Source: JALOOB01 sp040766655 | GTDB lineage: Bacteria > Chloroflexota > Anaerolineae > CG2-30-64-16 | DNA: 64,000 nucleotides | Assembly: GCA_040766655.1 (NCBI GenBank) | Contig: JAXGQB010000019.1 | Coordinates: 34,037-98,036, forward strand | Direction of reading: 5' to 3' | In this document: positions 8,153 to 16,861 of the stretch, one piece after another | How positions within the stretch are numbered: the first letter of the stretch is position 1 | Layout: every line of letters starts with the position of its first letter | The notes under the pieces: generated by a model | What the model was told of the DNA's origin: nothing | The model's input: the letters and a program-made list of their open reading frames with translations, nothing else | Database searches by the model: none | Position numbers and translations under genes: made by a program

Positions 8153-10903
8153 ATGACTGAAGATATCGTCCCCGGCTGGTCCTTCACCGGTGAGGACGGC
8201 ACGTTTCGCCTGGATGCGCCTACGCAGACGAGCTACCTCTACTTCCCGCTGGTCAATGAGGCCGGCATGATGTCAGCCGTGACACCGACGCTGCATGGCG
8301 ACACGAAGACCGGCCAGAACAGCTTTCTGACACAGCCCGTTTCGGTGGAAGATCTCCACAACACGCGCTCGGCGCGCAATTTCTGGGTCACATTCGCCGG
8401 ATCTGAGCCGTGGTCGGCCACCGGCAATTCGGCGAGGCAGCTGGCGCAGTCGTCCGCATCGGACTCGCCCGAGACGGTGACGCTGGAAGCCGGGCCGTTG
8501 TGGCACAAGGTGACGCGGGAGAATCGCCTGCTGGGCCTGCGCGCCGAGATGCTCAATTTTGTGCCCGCGGGCGGCGACGCCGTAGAACTGATGCAGGTCA
8601 CGCTGACCAACATCGGGGACCGGCCGCTGAACCTCACACCGATCGCCGCGATCCCGATCTATGGTCGTTCGGCGGAAAACCTGCGCGATCACCGGCACGT
8701 CACCTCGCTGCTGCACCGCATCCGCACGTCGCTTCATGGCGTGACGGTCTGTCCGACCCTCTCGTTCGATGAGCGCGGGCACCGGCCCAACGCCGTGACC
8801 TACGCGGTGCTGGGCGCGGAGGGCGACGGCGCGCCACCCGTCAGCTTCTACCCCGTCCTGGAGGACTTCATCGGCGAGGGCGGCAACCTGGAATGGCCGC
8901 AGGCGGTGGTATTGCCCGGCGCGGCGGGGCTGCCGGCCGGGTCTGCCGTGGATGGCTACGAGGCGATGGGCGCCTTGCGTTTCGCGGATCTCACATTGGC
9001 GCCCGGCGCGTCGCATTCGTACGTGCTCATCCTGGCCGTGCTGGCCGATGGCGCGGGGGATGCCGGAGAGGCGCAGTTGATCCAGCGCTACGGCAACGCG
9101 GCCCGTGCGACCGAGTGGCTCGACCGCACGCAGGCGGAATGGCAGTCGCGGATCGCGCCGCTGGCGTTCCGCACCGCGGACCCGCGCTTCGATGGCTGGC
9201 TCAAGTGGGTGGCGATCCAGCCGACCCTGCGCCGCCTGTTCGGCAACTCGTTCCTGCCCGCCCACGACTACGGCCGCGGCGGTCGCGGCTGGCGTGACCT
9301 GTGGCAGGACTGCCTGGCGCTGCTGGTGATGGAGCCGGAGCCGGTGCGCGATCTGCTCTTCAGCAGCTTCGCGGGCGTGCGCATCGATGGCAGCAATGCG
9401 ACCATCATCGGCAGCCGGCCCGGCGAATTCATCGCGGACCGCAATAACATCCCGCGCGTCTGGATGGATCACGGCGCGTGGCCCTGGCTGACGACGCAGC
9501 TCTACCTCCATCAGAGCGGCGACCTGGGCTTCCTGCTGCAGGAACAAGCCTACTTCAAGGATGCGCACACCGACCGGTGCCGGGCGAAAGACGAGGCGTG
9601 GGCTTCGGAGCAGGGCACCGAGCTCCGTACGGCCGGGGGCGAGGTCTACCGCGGCTCGATTCTGGAGCATCTCCTGGTGCAGCACCTCACCGCGTTCTTT
9701 CACGTGGGGGCGGCAGGCAACACCATCCTGCTGGAGGGCGCGGACTGGAACGATGGGATGGACATGGCCCGCGAGCGCGGGGAGAGCGTGGCGTTCACGG
9801 CGCTCTACGCCAGCAACCTGCGTGACTTGAGCGGCATCGTGCTGGAATTGGCACGCCTGGGCCTGGACGGCGTCGAACTGGCCGGCGAGCTGGTGTGCCT
9901 GCTCGACACGCTGAATCAACCGGTGGACTACGAGGATGTCGCCGCAAAGCAGCGCCGGCTGGCGGAGTACTTCGCCTCATGCGGGCATACCGTCTCCGGG
10001 GCGAAGGTCAGGGTGGGCTTGGCCGACCTGGCCCGCGATCTGGCGGCCAAGGTCGATTGGTTGGCGGCGCACATCCGGGCCGGCGAATGGGTGACGGACG
10101 GTGAGGGCCACGGCTGGTTCAACGGCTACTACGACAACGACGGCCAACGGGTCGAAGGTGCGGGTCCGAACGGCGCGCGCATGACGCTGACCGGGCAGGT
10201 CTTTACGTTGATGGGCGGCATCGCCAGCGACGATCAGGCGAGCGCGATCGTGCGTGCCGCCGATCGCTATCTCTACGAGCCTCGCATGGGCGGCTATCGC
10301 TTGAACACGGACTTCGGTGGGATACAGCTCAACCTGGGCCGCTGCTTCGGTTTTGCGTTCGGCCACAAGGAGAACGGCGCGATGTTCAGCCACATGGCTG
10401 TGATGTACGCCAACGCGCTCTACCGCCGCGGTCTGGTTGCAGAGGGCCACAAGGTGTTGGCGGGCATCTTCGAGCACTGCCAGGACTTCCCGGTCTCCCG
10501 CATGTACCCCGGCCTGCCGGAGTACATCAGCGAGCGGGGCCGCGGCATGTATCCCTGGCTCACCGGCTCCGCAAGCTGGTACCTGCTGACGCTGCTGGTC
10601 GAGGTCTTCGGGGTCAGGGGCGACCTGGGCGACCTGGTGCTGGCGCCGAAGCTCGCCGCGGCCCAGTTCGATGACCGGGGTCAGGCCGCCGTCCGGACGC
10701 AGTTTGCCGGCCGCAATATCGAGGTCGTCTATGACAACCCGCAGGGTCTCGATTGGGGCGCGTATGCGATCCGGCGGGTCGTCATCGATGGCGTCGAGCT
10801 GCTGGTGACACGCGAAGGCAATGGGGTGCGTATCCGCAGGGAGATCATCACGGGCCTTGACCCGGCGACCATGCACCGCCTTGTCGTCGAGCTCGGCGAA
10901 TGA
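8153..10903 (+). CDS. GH94 disaccharide phosphorylase, laminaribiose-phosphorylase-like
   Basis: A 916-aa GH94 enzyme that should convert a beta-glucobiose plus phosphate to glucose 1-phosphate and glucose in the cytoplasm. The GH94 signature ADWNDGMDM carries the predicted catalytic acid D531, and the N-terminal beta-sandwich segment SVEDLHNTRSARNFW is family-typical. Its length is near the roughly 910 residues of characterised laminaribiose phosphorylases, longer than cellobiose phosphorylases (about 810). It starts 18 bases after the larger phosphorylase, with a GGAACGGAG ribosome binding site, and its stop overlaps the next start by four bases. The pair looks like a polymer-then-dimer phosphorolysis module that saves ATP. 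The laminaribiose assignment is inference from length and context. Confidence 0.85.
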   Translation: MTEDIVPGWSFTGEDGTFRLDAPTQTSYLYFPLVNEAGMMSAVTPTLHGDTKTGQNSFLTQPVSVEDLHNTRSARNFWVTFAGSEPWSATGNSARQLAQSSASDSPETVTLEAGPLWHKVTRENRLLGLRAEMLNFVPAGGDAVELMQVTLTNIGDRPLNLTPIAAIPIYGRSAENLRDHRHVTSLLHRIRTSLHGVTVCPTLSFDERGHRPNAVTYAVLGAEGDGAPPVSFYPVLEDFIGEGGNLEWPQAVVLPGAAGLPAGSAVDGYEAMGALRFADLTLAPGASHSYVLILAVLADGAGDAGEAQLIQRYGNAARATEWLDRTQAEWQSRIAPLAFRTADPRFDGWLKWVAIQPTLRRLFGNSFLPAHDYGRGGRGWRDLWQDCLALLVMEPEPVRDLLFSSFAGVRIDGSNATIIGSRPGEFIADRNNIPRVWMDHGAWPWLTTQLYLHQSGDLGFLLQEQAYFKDAHTDRCRAKDEAWASEQGTELRTAGGEVYRGSILEHLLVQHLTAFFHVGAAGNTILLEGADWNDGMDMARERGESVAFTALYASNLRDLSGIVLELARLGLDGVELAGELVCLLDTLNQPVDYEDVAAKQRRLAEYFASCGHTVSGAKVRVGLADLARDLAAKVDWLAAHIRAGEWVTDGEGHGWFNGYYDNDGQRVEGAGPNGARMTLTGQVFTLMGGIASDDQASAIVRAADRYLYEPRMGGYRLNTDFGGIQLNLGRCFGFAFGHKENGAMFSHMAVMYANALYRRGLVAEGHKVLAGIFEHCQDFPVSRMYPGLPEYISERGRGMYPWLTGSASWYLLTLLVEVFGVRGDLGDLVLAPKLAAAQFDDRGQAAVRTQFAGRNIEVVYDNPQGLDWGAYAIRRVVIDGVELLVTREGNGVRIRREIITGLDPATMHRLVVELGE

Positions 10904-11736
10904 CGACGCCTCGCATGCCCTCGTTGCAGGAGCTGGCTTCCCAGTATGAGGCGATCCGGCCGCGTTACCCCGAGTTGGCAGACAAGGTGGCCGTGGTCAC
11001 CGGCTCCAGTCGCGGCATCGGGCTGGGCATCGCCCTGCGCCTGGCGCGTGAGGGCATGCGTGTCGTCGTGAACGGCCGATTGCCCGACGCCGTTGAGACC
11101 GCGGTCACGGCCCTGCGCTCGTTCGGAGCCACGGTCCTCGCCGCACCGGCCGACGTCGGCCGCACATCTGAGGTCGATCGCCTGTTTGATGCGACCCTGC
11201 AGGCCTTCGGCCGCATCGACCTGTTGATCAACAATGCGGCCGACCTGCGCCGCAGGCCGCTTTTTGAGGTTGACGAAGCCCTGCTTGATGCGCAGCTTGC
11301 AGCCAACATTCGCGGCCCGTACCTGTGTTCCCAGCGCGCGGCCGGGATCATGCGCCAGCTCGGCGCGGGCAACATCATCCACATCAGCTCGGTGGGCGGC
11401 GTGCGCGCGCATTGGCAAGGCCTGCCCTACGACATCACCAAGGGCGCCATCGACGCCATGACCCGCGCCATGGCGCTCGACTTGGCAGCGTACGGGATCA
11501 GGGTCAATGCCATCGCGCCCGGTCCGATCTACAACCGCGGCGGCGATCCGGCTCAGGGCCCCTGGGCCGCGGCCGCCAGGGAGCGCGTGCCCCTGGCCAG
11601 GCTTGGAACACCGCTCGAGATCGGCGCGGTTGCCGCGTTTCTGGCCTCGCCTGAATCGAGTTACATCACCGGCCAGATCATCTATGTTGATGGCGGGCTC
11701 ACGGCCCAACTCACACCGGCCGGCCAGCCGATCTGA
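10900..11736 (+). CDS. Short-chain dehydrogenase/reductase
   Basis: A 278-aa classical SDR with the NAD(P) loop TGSSRGIG (residues 34-41), the NNAAD motif, the serine in ISSVGG (about 164-165), and Y177/K181 of the YxxxK catalytic pair. It has a short N-terminal extension of about 25 residues and a C-terminal VDGG segment usual for the family. ATGA overlap with the preceding phosphorylase shows translational coupling. The substrate is not readable; next to a ManD-type dehydratase it may oxidise or reduce a sugar or sugar acid. Confidence 0.88.
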   Translation: MTTPRMPSLQELASQYEAIRPRYPELADKVAVVTGSSRGIGLGIALRLAREGMRVVVNGRLPDAVETAVTALRSFGATVLAAPADVGRTSEVDRLFDATLQAFGRIDLLINNAADLRRRPLFEVDEALLDAQLAANIRGPYLCSQRAAGIMRQLGAGNIIHISSVGGVRAHWQGLPYDITKGAIDAMTRAMALDLAAYGIRVNAIAPGPIYNRGGDPAQGPWAAAARERVPLARLGTPLEIGAVAAFLASPESSYITGQIIYVDGGLTAQLTPAGQPI

Positions 11737-11779
11737 TGATCCGAACGTACTCGCACTCCTCTGGAAGGAGCCAACCCCG

Positions 11780-12985
11780 ATGGCGCAACCCGTAACCATA
11801 AAAGATATCAAGGTCATCGCAACCCAACCCGCAGGATCGCGCCTGATCGTGGTCAAGATCATCACCTCTGAGCCGGGGTTGTATGGCCTCGGCTGCGCCA
11901 CCTTCACGCAACGCGCCCACGCCGTCATTGCCGCCCTGGAGAAGCACATCGGGCCTTTCATGCTGGGTCGTGATGTTTCTCGCATCGAAGAGATATGGCG
12001 GATGGCCATGGTGCACGGCTACTGGCGCAATGGTCCGGTGCTCAACAACGCCATCTCCGGTGTTGACATGGCCCTCTGGGATATCAAGGGCAAGCAAGCC
12101 GGCATGCCGGTTTATCAACTGCTGGGCGGCAAGTGTCGCGAGGCGGCAGCCGTTTATGCGCATGCGGACGGTCGCGACCCGCAGGAGGTCGAGGACAACG
12201 TCCGCAAGTTCGTGTCTGAAGGCTACCGGTACGTTCGTGTCCAGATGGGGCTCTATGGCGGCCGGGATATGCAGACGCCGCGGCCCGAGGGCGCACCCGA
12301 GGGCGCATACTTCGATCCGCGCAGCTACATGCGCAATACGCTGCGAATGATGGAACATGTGCGCTCGCGCGTCGGCGAACAACTTGAGCTCGTGCACGAC
12401 GTGCATGAACGCCTCAGCCCGGTCGACGCCATCCAGTTTGCCAGGGATGTCGAGCGCTTCAGGCTCTTCTTCCTGGAAGATGCGCTGGCGCCCGAGCACA
12501 TTGCCTGGTTTGCACGGATTCGCGAGCAATGCGCTACGCCGCTGGCCATGGGCGAGCTCTTCAACAACCCTCACGAATGGCAGCCACTGATCACCGGACA
12601 ATTGATAGACTTCGTCCGGATGCACATCAGCCAGATGGGTGGATTAACGCCCGCCCGTCACGTGGCGGCGTTCGCCGACATGTTCGGCGTGCGCACGGCG
12701 TGGCATGGCCCCGGTGATGTCTCGCCTGTCGGTCATGCTGCCAACCTGCACCTGGACCTGTGGGCGCCCAATTTCGGCGTCCAGGAGTGGTGTCGCTTCC
12801 CCGACATCGTGTACGAGATGTTCCCCGGCACGCCTGAGGTGCGCAACGGGTACATGTATCCCAACGACCGTCCCGGCCTGGGCGTTGAAATCGATGAGAA
12901 GCTGGCCGCACAATACCCGCTGACCGAGGGAGTCGAGCAGTGGACCCAGGCGCGGCTGCCTGATGGGACGCCGGCCAGGCCATAG
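11780..12985 (+). CDS. Mannonate-dehydratase-family enolase superfamily protein (ManD/RspA-like)
   Basis: A 401-aa member of the mandelate racemase/enolase superfamily, ManD subgroup, which dehydrates acid sugars such as D-mannonate or D-gluconate with Mg2+. Visible signatures are YAHADGRD near the lid, the metal ligand D207 and adjacent H209 in HDVHERL, the glutamates in FLEDAL and MGELF, and the catalytic TAWHGPGD segment. Not all family members have ManD activity; some are inefficient or act on unknown acids. The start at 11780 follows a GGAAGGAG ribosome binding site. It closes the beta-glucan operon, after the SDR, suggesting a small acid-sugar branch. Confidence 0.85.
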   Translation: MAQPVTIKDIKVIATQPAGSRLIVVKIITSEPGLYGLGCATFTQRAHAVIAALEKHIGPFMLGRDVSRIEEIWRMAMVHGYWRNGPVLNNAISGVDMALWDIKGKQAGMPVYQLLGGKCREAAAVYAHADGRDPQEVEDNVRKFVSEGYRYVRVQMGLYGGRDMQTPRPEGAPEGAYFDPRSYMRNTLRMMEHVRSRVGEQLELVHDVHERLSPVDAIQFARDVERFRLFFLEDALAPEHIAWFARIREQCATPLAMGELFNNPHEWQPLITGQLIDFVRMHISQMGGLTPARHVAAFADMFGVRTAWHGPGDVSPVGHAANLHLDLWAPNFGVQEWCRFPDIVYEMFPGTPEVRNGYMYPNDRPGLGVEIDEKLAAQYPLTEGVEQWTQARLPDGTPARP

Positions 12986-13067
12986 ACTTCATCGCTGTGG
13001 TGTGGCGACTTGGTTCCGGATTCTGCTGCTCAGGCGTCTGTCGCTGCGGCCCGTCTCCGGCTGCGAT

Positions 13068-13096
13068 TTGACACTTTCGCCCCATCTGCATATACT
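13068..13096 (+). promoter_or_regulatory. Promoter of the tRNA-Ala pair
   Basis: TTGACA (13068-13073) and TATACT (13091-13096) are separated by 17 bases, a near-consensus housekeeping promoter placing the start site about seven bases before the first tRNA. Confidence 0.85.
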
Positions 13097-13109
13097 CACC
13101 TTTACCCGC

Positions 13110-13182
13110 GGGGCTGTAGCTCATCTGGGAGAGCGCTACAATCGCACTGTAGAGGCAAGGGGTTCGAGTCCCCTCAGCTCCA
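13110..13182 (+). tRNA. tRNA-Ala (anticodon CGC)
   Basis: A complete cloverleaf: acceptor GGGGCTG/CAGCTCC, anticodon stem CTACA/TGTAG with loop ATCGCAC giving CGC, and T-arm GGTTCGAGTC. The acceptor has the G3-U70 wobble pair that identifies alanine tRNAs. CCA is not encoded. First of a tandem pair. Confidence 0.95.
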
Positions 13183-13258
13183 CTGGGACGCTAAACTGGA
13201 GAGCCGACGAGTCTAGGGAAGGTGGCCAGTTCATCACAGAACGAAGGTCGGCGTTAAT

Positions 13259-13331
<73 letters not shown>

Positions 13332-13358
13332 CTATCGGCAACCAGTTTGGTCCGCACG

Positions 13359-13400
13359 AGTCCCCTTCGTCGAATAAGTGGCGAAGGGGACTTTCTATTT
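13359..13400 (+). terminator. Terminator after the tRNA-Ala pair
   Basis: A perfect 11-bp stem AGTCCCCTTCG/CGAAGGGGACT (13359-13369 and 13382-13392) with a 12-base loop is followed by TTCTATTT. It ends the tRNA transcript just before leuS. Confidence 0.8.
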
Positions 13401-13428
13401 CGACACGCGGTTGATCGCAGGGGGAAAG

Positions 13429-16269
13429 ATGGCATCTAAGTACATTCCGCAGGACATCGAACCAAAATGGCAGGCAGCGTGGGCCGACGCCGGCCTCTAC
13501 GCGACGCGCCAGGTTGCAGACCGGCAGAAGTGGTACTTCCTTACCATGCTTCCCTACCCGTCGGGCGATCTCCACATCGGGCACTGGTATGCGATGACGC
13601 CCTCGGATGCGGCCGCGCGTTACAAGCGGATGAAGGGTTGGAACGTCTTCTTCCCGATCGGTTTCGACGCGTTCGGCCTGCCGGCCGAGAATGCAGCCAT
13701 CAAGCATGGCACGCATCCCCATACCTGGACGATGGACAACATCGCGCGCATGCGCGGCCAGCTGCGATCCATGGGCGCCATGTGGGCCTGGGATCACGAG
13801 GCCGTCTCGTGCGAGCCGGAATACTACAAGTGGACGCAGTGGTTCTTCCTGAAGCTCTACGACCACGGCCTGGCTTACCGTAAGGAAGGCCCGGTCGACT
13901 TCTGCCCGAAGTGCAACACCACCCTGGCGCGCGAACAGGTGGCGGGCGACGACCGGCACTGCGAGCGCTGCCAGACGCCGGTCGAGCGCAAGCTGCTGAA
14001 CCAGTGGTACTTCAAGATCACCGAGTACGCAGAGGAACTGAAGCGCTTCGACAGCATCGACTGGCCCGAGCGCATCCGCCAGGCGCAACTGAACTGGATC
14101 GGCGATCGGAGCGAGGGCGCGGAAGCAACCTTCAAGAGCGAGCAGGGCGACGATATCGTCATCTTCACCACTCGCCCCGATACCCTGTGGGGCGCGACCT
14201 TCATGGTCCTCGCGCCGGAGCATCCCCTGGTCAGCAAGCTGACGCCCGCTTCACACCGGGAGCAGGTGCGCGCGTACCAGTACGAGGCCGGGCGCCAGAC
14301 GGAGATGGAGCGCGGCGCGGCCGAACGCGAGAAGACCGGCGTGCCCATCGGCGCGTACGCGATCAACCCTGTCAACGGGAATCGCGTGCCCATCTGGATC
14401 GCGGACTATGTGACCATGGGCTATGGCACCGGCGCCATCATGGGAGTGCCCAGCCATGACGATCGCGACTTCGCGTTTGCGCTGAAATTCGGGCTGTCCA
14501 TCATCCCGGTCATCCAGCGCAATGACGGCCGGGCCAAGAGCGCCGTGTGGGAAGGCTCCGTCGCGGATGGCTTTGCCGCCGCGCTCGACGCGGCCGGCAT
14601 CGAGTGGTCCACCCTTGCCATCCCCCAGCGCGGCGACTTCTACGCGGTGTCGCTGCAGGGTGAGACCGCGATCGCGCGCTACCGCGCCTTGCTCCAGGCT
14701 CATCTCAGGCCTGGGCATTGGGGCGACATCGTGGGGTTGGGCTGGCAGGTCGTGTTCAACGACGGGCCGATGACGCTCGACTCTGCGGAATCGGACGCAG
14801 CGATCATGGCGCGGTGCCATGCCGGCTACGCGCTGATGCAGCAGTATCGCACGGCCATGGAGATGTGGCACGCGGTCGAGTGGTACCGTGATGTGCTGTA
14901 CCATCACGACTACGGCGAGATGATCAACTCGGGCCCGTTCACCGGCACCCCGGGCGACGTGGCGAAGGCCAGGGTCACTGCCTGGCTGGAGGAGCGCGGC
15001 ATCGGCCGGTTTGATGTGCAATACCGGCTGCACGACTGGTTGATCAGCCGGCAGCGTTACTGGGGCGCGCCCATCCCCATGATCTACTGCGAGAAGTGCG
15101 GCATCGTACCCGAGAAGTATGAGAACCTGCCCGTGATCCTGCCGACCGATGCGCAGATTCCGCCCACCGGCGAGAACGCGCTCAAGTTCCATCAGGGCTA
15201 CCTGCAGACGACCTGTCCCGTGTGCGGCGGTCCCGCGCAGCGCGAGACGGACACGATGGACACGTTCATGTGCTCCTCGTGGTATCAATATGCGTACGTG
15301 ACGCCGTATTGGAAGGCGGGCGAGAAGCTGAGCCCCGACGACACGCCCTGGGATCCCCAAGAGGGCGCCTACTGGCTGCCGGTCGATCAGTATACCGGCG
15401 GGCCCGAGCACGCCACCATGCATCTGCTCTACACCCGCTTCTTCACAAAGGCGATGGCAGACATGGGCGTCGTTTCGTTCCGCGAGCCGATGGTGCGGCT
15501 CTTCAACCAGGGCATCATCCTGGGGCCGGACGGCGTGCGGATGAGCAAGAGCAAGGGCAATGTGGTGGCGCCGGACGAGTATGTCGAGCGCTACGGCTCA
15601 GACACAGTACGCGCATACCTGATGTTCATCGGTCCATGGGACGGCGGCGGGCCCTGGAACTTCACCGGCATCGAAGGGGTGAAGCGGTTCCTGGAACGCG
15701 TCTGGTCCGTGGTGCTGGAGCCGAGGGAGACGGGCGCAGGGGGCGATCCTGACCCGGCTGCCATCCGCGAATTGCGCCGCATGACCCACAAGACCCTGCA
15801 GAAGGTCACTGAAGACATTGAAGCGCTGAAGTGGAACACCGTCGTCAGCGCCTTGATGGAGTTCAACAACTTCCTGATTAAGGCCAGGGACACGGCAGTC
15901 TACGGCACAACGGCGTGGGATGAGGCCATCGACACTCTGTTGCTGATGATGGCGCCGCCCATGCCCCATATCGCGGAGGAGCTGTGGCAGGCGCGTCACG
16001 GTGGCGGAGCGTTCGCCGCCGCGGACAGCATCCACGTTCAGCCCTGGCCCGATCATGATCCCGAGTTGGCCCGGGCCGAGCTGGTGACCCTCGTCGTGCA
16101 GGTGAACGGCAAGGTTCGCGAGCGCATCGAGGTGGCAGCGGGTATCGCGGAGGAGGAGGCACGGGATTTGGCGCTGGCCAGCCCTGCCGTGCAGAAGTGG
16201 ATCGAGGGCAAGGCCGTGCGCAAGGTGATCTTTGCGGGCGGCAAGCTCATCAACATCGTTGTCGGGTAA
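13429..16269 (+). CDS. leuS: Leucyl-tRNA synthetase
   Basis: A 946-aa class I synthetase charging tRNA-Leu. The HIGH motif is at 49-52 and the KMSKS signature appears as RMSKS (M705-S708). The editing domain motif TTRPDTLWGA and zinc-type cysteine clusters CPKC...CERC and CEKC...CPVC are visible. It is longer than typical bacterial LeuRS (about 860-880), with roughly 120 extra residues at the end of the editing domain, between FALKFGLSIIPVI and MINSGPFTG. The start at 13429 is chosen because GGGGGAAAG precedes it and MASKYIPQDIEPKWQ is the usual N terminus; an upstream in-frame start at 13378 would lie inside the tRNA terminator. Confidence 0.97.
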   Translation: MASKYIPQDIEPKWQAAWADAGLYATRQVADRQKWYFLTMLPYPSGDLHIGHWYAMTPSDAAARYKRMKGWNVFFPIGFDAFGLPAENAAIKHGTHPHTWTMDNIARMRGQLRSMGAMWAWDHEAVSCEPEYYKWTQWFFLKLYDHGLAYRKEGPVDFCPKCNTTLAREQVAGDDRHCERCQTPVERKLLNQWYFKITEYAEELKRFDSIDWPERIRQAQLNWIGDRSEGAEATFKSEQGDDIVIFTTRPDTLWGATFMVLAPEHPLVSKLTPASHREQVRAYQYEAGRQTEMERGAAEREKTGVPIGAYAINPVNGNRVPIWIADYVTMGYGTGAIMGVPSHDDRDFAFALKFGLSIIPVIQRNDGRAKSAVWEGSVADGFAAALDAAGIEWSTLAIPQRGDFYAVSLQGETAIARYRALLQAHLRPGHWGDIVGLGWQVVFNDGPMTLDSAESDAAIMARCHAGYALMQQYRTAMEMWHAVEWYRDVLYHHDYGEMINSGPFTGTPGDVAKARVTAWLEERGIGRFDVQYRLHDWLISRQRYWGAPIPMIYCEKCGIVPEKYENLPVILPTDAQIPPTGENALKFHQGYLQTTCPVCGGPAQRETDTMDTFMCSSWYQYAYVTPYWKAGEKLSPDDTPWDPQEGAYWLPVDQYTGGPEHATMHLLYTRFFTKAMADMGVVSFREPMVRLFNQGIILGPDGVRMSKSKGNVVAPDEYVERYGSDTVRAYLMFIGPWDGGGPWNFTGIEGVKRFLERVWSVVLEPRETGAGGDPDPAAIRELRRMTHKTLQKVTEDIEALKWNTVVSALMEFNNFLIKARDTAVYGTTAWDEAIDTLLLMMAPPMPHIAEELWQARHGGGAFAAADSIHVQPWPDHDPELARAELVTLVVQVNGKVRERIEVAAGIAEEEARDLALASPAVQKWIEGKAVRKVIFAGGKLINIVVG

Positions 16270-16272
16270 GAT

Positions 16273-16303
16273 GAGGCCCCAGCGCTCTCGCGCTGGGGCC
16301 TCT
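16273..16303 (+). terminator. Terminator after leuS
   Basis: A perfect 13-bp stem GAGGCCCCAGCGC/GCGCTGGGGCCTC with a TCTC loop directly follows the leuS stop. The T-run is short (TCTTG). Confidence 0.8.
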
Positions 16304-16328
16304 TGCTACAACATGCAAGGAGGCAGAA

Positions 16329-16712
16329 ATGCGAGCAATCATCAATAGTTCTGCTGCGCCGGCGGCCATCGGCCCCTACAGCCAGGCAGTTCGTGTGGGG
16401 GATTTCATCTTTACGTCCGGCATGATGGGCCTTGAGCCAGAGGGCGGCAAGTTGGCGGAAGGCGTGGAAGCCCAGACGCAGCTCGCGCTCAGCAACCTGG
16501 CGGCCGTATTGCAGGCGGCGGGAGCCACCTTCGCGGACGTGGTCAAGACCACCATCTTCCTGACCGACATGAACGACTTTCAGACCGTTAATCTGATCTA
16601 TGCGGCCCAGTTTGCAGCCGATCCGCCGGCGCGCTCCACTGTGCAGGTGGCCGCGCTGCCGCGGCGCGCACAGGTTGAGATCGAGATGATCGCCTACGTG
16701 CCGCAGCGCTAA
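16329..16712 (+). CDS. ridA: RidA family enamine/imine deaminase
   Basis: A 127-aa RidA/YjgF protein that hydrolyses reactive 2-aminoacrylate-type enamines to keto acids and ammonia. Full family length, with the N-terminal GPYSQAV and the key arginine in PPARSTVQV that binds the substrate carboxylate, plus the C-terminal EIEMIAYVP strand. AGGAGG lies just before the ATG. It stands alone between leuS and the S1-domain gene. Confidence 0.95.
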   Translation: MRAIINSSAAPAAIGPYSQAVRVGDFIFTSGMMGLEPEGGKLAEGVEAQTQLALSNLAAVLQAAGATFADVVKTTIFLTDMNDFQTVNLIYAAQFAADPPARSTVQVAALPRRAQVEIEMIAYVPQR

Positions 16713-16793
16713 AGGTCGCAAGAACGCTGTGTCCAGGTGCGGTCGTTGTTGACTTGCTGGCGGGGCAGGATGGCAATCTGTCCCGCAAGACAC

Positions 16794-16823
16794 TTGCACA
16801 TAGTTCGTTCTTTGCAGTATAAT
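16794..16823 (+). promoter_or_regulatory. Promoter of the S1-domain protein
   Basis: A perfect TATAAT -10 (16818-16823) with TTGCAC (16794-16799) 18 bases upstream. The same TTGCAC -35 recurs before tRNA-Val at 62728. Confidence 0.75.
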
Positions 16824-16861
16824 CCGACTCAGTCTTTGTTGGAGGGGGAGCCATCATTCTC

